From an uncultured Clostridia bacterium (GTDB lineage: Bacteria; Bacillota; Clostridia; Oscillospirales; Ruminococcaceae): DNA of 16,903 bases. The position numbers and the translations under genes were made by a program. Positions 14,136 through 16,903 of this stretch are shown piece by piece. Positions within the stretch are counted from its first letter, which is position 1; each line of letters starts with the position of its first letter. The stretch is from assembly GCA_947588775.1 (NCBI GenBank), contig CANPZQ010000030.1, positions 1 through 16,903 on the forward strand, in the 5' to 3' direction. Under the pieces are notes generated by a model, which was given only the letters and a program-made list of their open reading frames with translations, did not search any database and was not told the DNA's origin.

Positions 14136-14167
14136 TGTCGTTTACGTCGCGTTTCGGTCGCAAACGG
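14135..14167. promoter_or_regulatory. Candidate LytTR-regulator sites upstream of the exporter promoter
   Basis: TTGTCGTTTACG (14135-14146), GCGTTTCGG (14149-14157) and CGCAAACGG (14159-14167, the complement of CCGTTTGCG) share a CGTTT core spaced about one helical turn apart. They abut the weak -35 of the exporter promoter. LytTR proteins bind repeated short GTT-core elements at this position. Fit to the published consensus is only approximate. Confidence 0.5.
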
Positions 14168-14194
14168 ATATTTGAGTATTATTTAAGGAATAAT

Positions 14195-14300
14195 TTGCCG
14201 TCCGCGGCAAAAATTGCGACGTAAAAAGCAATTCTGCGGCGGTTATGGGGATACAATTGTCGTTTTGCGGTTTACGACAAAATTCGAGCGCAAACGACAC
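14195..14300. promoter_or_regulatory. Second repeat cluster upstream of the sensor kinase promoter
   Basis: This stretch holds a TTGCCG/CGGCAA hairpin (14195-14210) and GCGACGTAAA (14216-14225), an exact inverted copy of 14141-14150. It also has the inverted pair TTGTCGT/ACGACAA (14257-14263, 14274-14280) and GCAAACGACAC (14290-14300, complement of GTGTCGTTTGC). The cluster ends 21 bases before the -35 box of the kinase promoter. It carries the same CGTTT cores as 14135-14167, suggesting one regulator for both promoters. Confidence 0.5.
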
Positions 14301-14320
14301 GGTTTAATATGCTGAAAAAC

Positions 14321-14349
14321 TTGAAAAAGGCCGAAAGTCATGATATAAT
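14321..14349 (+). promoter_or_regulatory. SigmaA-type promoter of the two-component operon
   Basis: TTGAAA (14321-14326), 17 bases, TATAAT (14344-14349). The predicted start near 14356 gives a leader of about 60 bases before ATG 14416. It is stronger than the divergent exporter promoter, suiting basal expression of the sensor and regulator. Confidence 0.85.
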
Positions 14350-14415
14350 AACAATGTATTTTTATTTGCGGCTTCGGGCCGCGCGCAATTATCGTTTTCT
14401 CCCGGTGATTTAAGT

Positions 14416-16071
14416 ATGCAGAAAACAAAACTGATGACGGCAGTCGCGGTGTTTGCCGCCGCGTGCGTCGCGGTGACCGCGCTCTACTATGTGTTCACCT
14501 CCGACACCGACGTTTCGGTAATCTGGCCCTACCAGGACTCGGCTGTATTCGTCCCCGACGACGGAAGCGAGCCTATCGAGGTTACGGTTCCGAACGAAGT
14601 GCGCTTTGACGGCGTTTACATATTCACATATTCGCTCGAGCCCGACGGCGACAGCGCCTCAACGGTTTCGTTTTCGGCCGGGGCGGCGGACGTCGTTCTG
14701 AGCATGAACGGCGAGGAGATGTTTAACGGCAGCACGGCGCGTTCCGACGCGCTTTCCGGCTCCACGGAAATTCTGTTCTATATTTCTTCCGGCGAACCGA
14801 GCGAAACGCTTCCCTTAGAGGCGCGGGTAAGATATTACGACCCCGAATTTTATATATTCCCGGCGTTGGCCTCGGTAAACCACATGGCCCACACTCAGAT
14901 GTCGGACGCCGCCCTTGTAAACGGTCCGGCGATTTTGGCGGGCATCGCGGGGCTCAGCTTTCTGATAATTTTCGCGCTGTTTCTGTTCGGGATATATTCC
15001 TCTTCGCCCGACTTCAGCCTTCTCTATCTCGGAACTGCGACGATAATTTACTGCGTCGACAGGCTCTTCGCGACGGGCGCGAAGGACGTATACTCCGCCG
15101 TCGGACAGGTCAGCAGCACCGCGGTATATCTCGTCGCGCCGCTTGCTCTCGTATATGTATTCATGAATCGTCGCAAAAAAATTCTCGGCTATTTCATGAT
15201 GTTCACGGGACTTCTTTCTCTGGCAATCATAGCCGCGAACGTTCTGCAATATATTTCGGTAAGGGCTCCGGCGGCGATGTCGAATCTCAGGATGATTTCC
15301 GACGCGATTTACGACGGACGCTTCGGAAACGCGGTAAGCCTTCTTTCGGGGTATATGATACTTATGTGCCTCGCCTCGGCGATGGTTTCGCATATAAGCA
15401 CTATTTCCGAAACATACGCCGAAAAATCCGCCCTCGAGAGCCAGAACCGCACCATCGTCGCGGGATATAAGAATATGGTAACGAGCGTAAGAAAAACCGC
15501 CGAGGTCCGCCACGAGTGGAAGCACGACCTTGTGACGCTGTCGCTTCTTTACGAACAGGGAAAAATCGAGGAAATCGGGGAATACCTCCGCGATAAGAAC
15601 AGCTTTATAAGCGAGGCGGACAGGGTTTGCTTCACCGACAACTTCGCGTTCGACACGATTCTGAATTCGGTTTCGTCAAGGGCGGCGAACGAGGGAGTTA
15701 AGTTCACGGCGCATGTTTCGGTGCCGTCCGAGCTCGGTATCCGCGAGGAGGACGTCTGCCGGCTGCTTCTTAATATGTTCGACAACGCTTTCAACGCCTG
15801 CGCCGAAATTGAAAAGGGCAGGCCGAAATATATTGAATTTACGGCCGAAATGAAAAACGGCTTCTTGGCCGTAAACTGCACCAACAGCGCGCCCGAGGCT
15901 TCCGAAAAGCCGGAGGGCGACGGCATAAGCCATGGCTGGGGGCTCAAAAATATGCGGGCAATCTGCCGCCGATACGGCTCCGACCTCGTCGTGAACCGCG
16001 AAAACGGCGTATTTACCGCAAAGACCGCGCTGCAGCTTAACGCAGACGGCGCGGCGGAAGGAGGTAATTGA
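14416..16071 (+). CDS. GHKL sensor histidine kinase with extracellular beta-rich domain
   Basis: A 551-residue kinase of the AgrC/GHKL group. TM1 spans about residues 8-27. An extracellular beta-rich domain (about 30-165) resembles 7TMR-DISM or carbohydrate-binding jelly rolls (SFSAGAADVVLSMNGEEMF, 85-103). About five further membrane helices lie between 168 and 327. The phosphoacceptor region is EVRHEWKHDLVTL (363-375, likely His366). The N box is LLLNMFDNAFNAC (450-462) and the G box HGWGLKNM (506-513). ATG 14416 follows GGTGA at 7 bases, a weak ribosome site. It is followed after 4 bases by its LytTR regulator. Paired GHKL/LytTR systems commonly control bacteriocin and quorum loci. The divergent exporter operon is the obvious target. 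Confidence 0.9.
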   Translation: MQKTKLMTAVAVFAAACVAVTALYYVFTSDTDVSVIWPYQDSAVFVPDDGSEPIEVTVPNEVRFDGVYIFTYSLEPDGDSASTVSFSAGAADVVLSMNGEEMFNGSTARSDALSGSTEILFYISSGEPSETLPLEARVRYYDPEFYIFPALASVNHMAHTQMSDAALVNGPAILAGIAGLSFLIIFALFLFGIYSSSPDFSLLYLGTATIIYCVDRLFATGAKDVYSAVGQVSSTAVYLVAPLALVYVFMNRRKKILGYFMMFTGLLSLAIIAANVLQYISVRAPAAMSNLRMISDAIYDGRFGNAVSLLSGYMILMCLASAMVSHISTISETYAEKSALESQNRTIVAGYKNMVTSVRKTAEVRHEWKHDLVTLSLLYEQGKIEEIGEYLRDKNSFISEADRVCFTDNFAFDTILNSVSSRAANEGVKFTAHVSVPSELGIREEDVCRLLLNMFDNAFNACAEIEKGRPKYIEFTAEMKNGFLAVNCTNSAPEASEKPEGDGISHGWGLKNMRAICRRYGSDLVVNRENGVFTAKTALQLNADGAAEGGN

Positions 16072-16075
16072 GAAG

Positions 16076-16792
16076 ATGTCGGTATATACGGTGGGAATCT
16101 GCGACGACAGCAGGGAGTTCAATAAGTCGATGACCGCTCTCTGCGAGGAGGTTCTCACGAAGCTCAAACTTACATACGAGATTAAGAATTACTTCTGTGA
16201 GGAGGACGTTATCCGCGACTTTGCGCGGGGCGGCGGTACGGATTTGCTGTTTTTAGATATAATGCTCGGCCGGAAAAACGGAATCGACCTCGCCAAAAAG
16301 CTCAAAGAGCGCGGCGATGAAACCGCCGTCGTGCTTATGACGGTCGACAGCTCCTTCCTCCTTGAGGGATATTCGGTGCAGCCGATTTACTTCATCATGA
16401 AGCCTGTTTCCGCCGAGGAAATCGAAAGGGCGATAAAAATCGACATGAACAGGCGAATCCGCAGCAAGAGCATCTATTTAAAATGCGACAAAAAACACGT
16501 CCCGATTCCCGTCGACAGCATCACCTACGTCGAAGTCATCGACCACGCCATCACGGTTCACACCCGCTCGCAGGACTACGTCACAAGAATGACCTTCGGC
16601 GAGCTTCTGCACGACCTCCCGCAGTCAAGATTCGCGAGGTGCCACAACTCGTTCGCGGTAAACCTCGCCCGCGTTTCGCACTTCTCCCGGTCGCAGGGCG
16701 TAACCCTCGACTGCCGCGTCACCCTCCCTATCGGACGAAAATACTTCACCAAGTTCAGACAGAATTTTGTGGATTTTATAGATATGTATTGA
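16076..16792 (+). CDS. LytTR-family response regulator
   Basis: A 238-residue regulator. The receiver domain (1-122) has the acidic pair Asp10-Asp11, phosphoacceptor Asp61 in LFLDIMLG, Thr89 and Lys109 in IMKP. The LytTR DNA-binding domain (about 130-236) shows IYLKCDKKHVPIPVDSITYV (133-152), FARCHNSFAVNL (186-197) and LPIGRKY (217-223), all hallmarks of AgrA/VirR/LytR-type proteins. ATG 16076 has GGAGG at 16060-16064, inside the end of the kinase gene, spaced 11 bases. Likely acts at the repeat clusters in 14135-14300 to activate the exporter operon and its own promoter. Confidence 0.95.
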   Translation: MSVYTVGICDDSREFNKSMTALCEEVLTKLKLTYEIKNYFCEEDVIRDFARGGGTDLLFLDIMLGRKNGIDLAKKLKERGDETAVVLMTVDSSFLLEGYSVQPIYFIMKPVSAEEIERAIKIDMNRRIRSKSIYLKCDKKHVPIPVDSITYVEVIDHAITVHTRSQDYVTRMTFGELLHDLPQSRFARCHNSFAVNLARVSHFSRSQGVTLDCRVTLPIGRKYFTKFRQNFVDFIDMY

Positions 16793-16810
16793 TTTTTGGG
16801 GTTATTGAAG

Positions 16811-16847
16811 CTTCCCCCGCGGGTAAGGCTGGCGGGGGAAGGTTTTT
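16811..16847 (+). terminator. Intrinsic terminator of the two-component operon
   Basis: CTTCCCCCGC (16811-16820), an 11-base loop, the exact complement GCGGGGGAAG (16832-16841), then GTTTTT. It lies 19 bases after the response regulator stop. Confidence 0.9.
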
Positions 16848-16856
16848 GTATACTAA

Positions 16857-16879
16857 AACCCCGCGTTAGACGCGGGGTT
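16857..16879. repeat. Perfect hairpin AACCCCGCGT-TAG-ACGCGGGGTT
   Basis: Ten-base perfect arms (16857-16866 and 16870-16879) around TAG. There is no T run of terminator quality after it. It could be a second, weak terminator for the neighbouring gene on either strand, or a small interspersed palindrome. Confidence 0.6.
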
Positions 16880-16903
16880 CAGTAAAGCTTTAGCGATGAG
16901 TCT

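Noticed and set aside
14354..14413. 18-codon frame starting MYFYLRLRAARNY upstream of the sensor kinase, as a signalling peptide
   Set aside because: Its ATG lies at or before the predicted transcription start, it has no ribosome site and shows no leader or signal features.
1..16903. CRISPR arrays, tRNA or rRNA genes, transposases, phage attachment sites
   Set aside because: I saw no regularly spaced direct repeats, no tRNA cloverleaf or CCA end, no rRNA sequence and no transposase or integrase motifs on either strand.

Overview
The window looks like a fairly GC-rich member of the Clostridia (Firmicutes), probably an uncultured gut-type lineage related to Oscillospiraceae/Ruminococcaceae. 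That rests on the gene families (SdpR/SdpI, LytTR two-component system, NHLM-type peptide exporter, lipoprotein 5'-nucleotidase), strong AGGAGG-like ribosome sites and sigmaA-type promoters. The taxonomy is inference. The long G run at positions 1-37 suggests a contig end.

Left part (1-3750): three copies of one GC-rich non-coding repeat (183-440, 1662-1901 and, inverted, 3241-3550) surround a decayed XRE-family regulator (486-1540, minus strand; two internal stops and two frameshifts) and an intact sdpRI-type operon (2279-3200). That operon has a consensus promoter whose start region is covered by a perfect 12-5-12 palindrome, the likely autorepressor operator. A C-rich, G-poor tract and a bidirectional terminator (3721-3748) follow.

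Middle (3785-6163): a secreted lipoprotein 5'-nucleotidase/metallophosphoesterase on the minus strand, then about 340 bp of hairpin-rich non-coding DNA.

Right part (6164-14072, minus strand, one probable operon). In transcription order it encodes a C39 peptidase/ABC exporter (NHLM ABC1/PCAT type, split by a frameshift at about 13722), a second NHLM ABC protein (lacking about 145 residues of its membrane domain), a STAS anti-anti-sigma-like protein, a degenerate GHKL ATPase-like protein, a short HlyD-like membrane protein, and a dCache-HAMP-SpoIIE phosphatase fused to a GHKL kinase domain. This is a peptide-export machine carrying a whole partner-switching signalling cassette. No precursor peptide and no sigma factor are encoded in the window.

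Divergently transcribed from the exporter operon is a GHKL sensor kinase/LytTR response regulator pair (14416-16792). The shared intergenic region holds two back-to-back promoters flanked by repeated TCGTTT/GACGTAAA elements, which are good candidates for LytTR regulator sites. The likely logic is that the two-component system switches on exporter transcription and itself, while the SpoIIE/STAS module sets activity in response to an extracellular ligand. Damage in both ABC subunits raises the question of whether the exporter is decaying in this strain or whether the assembly is wrong at two points.
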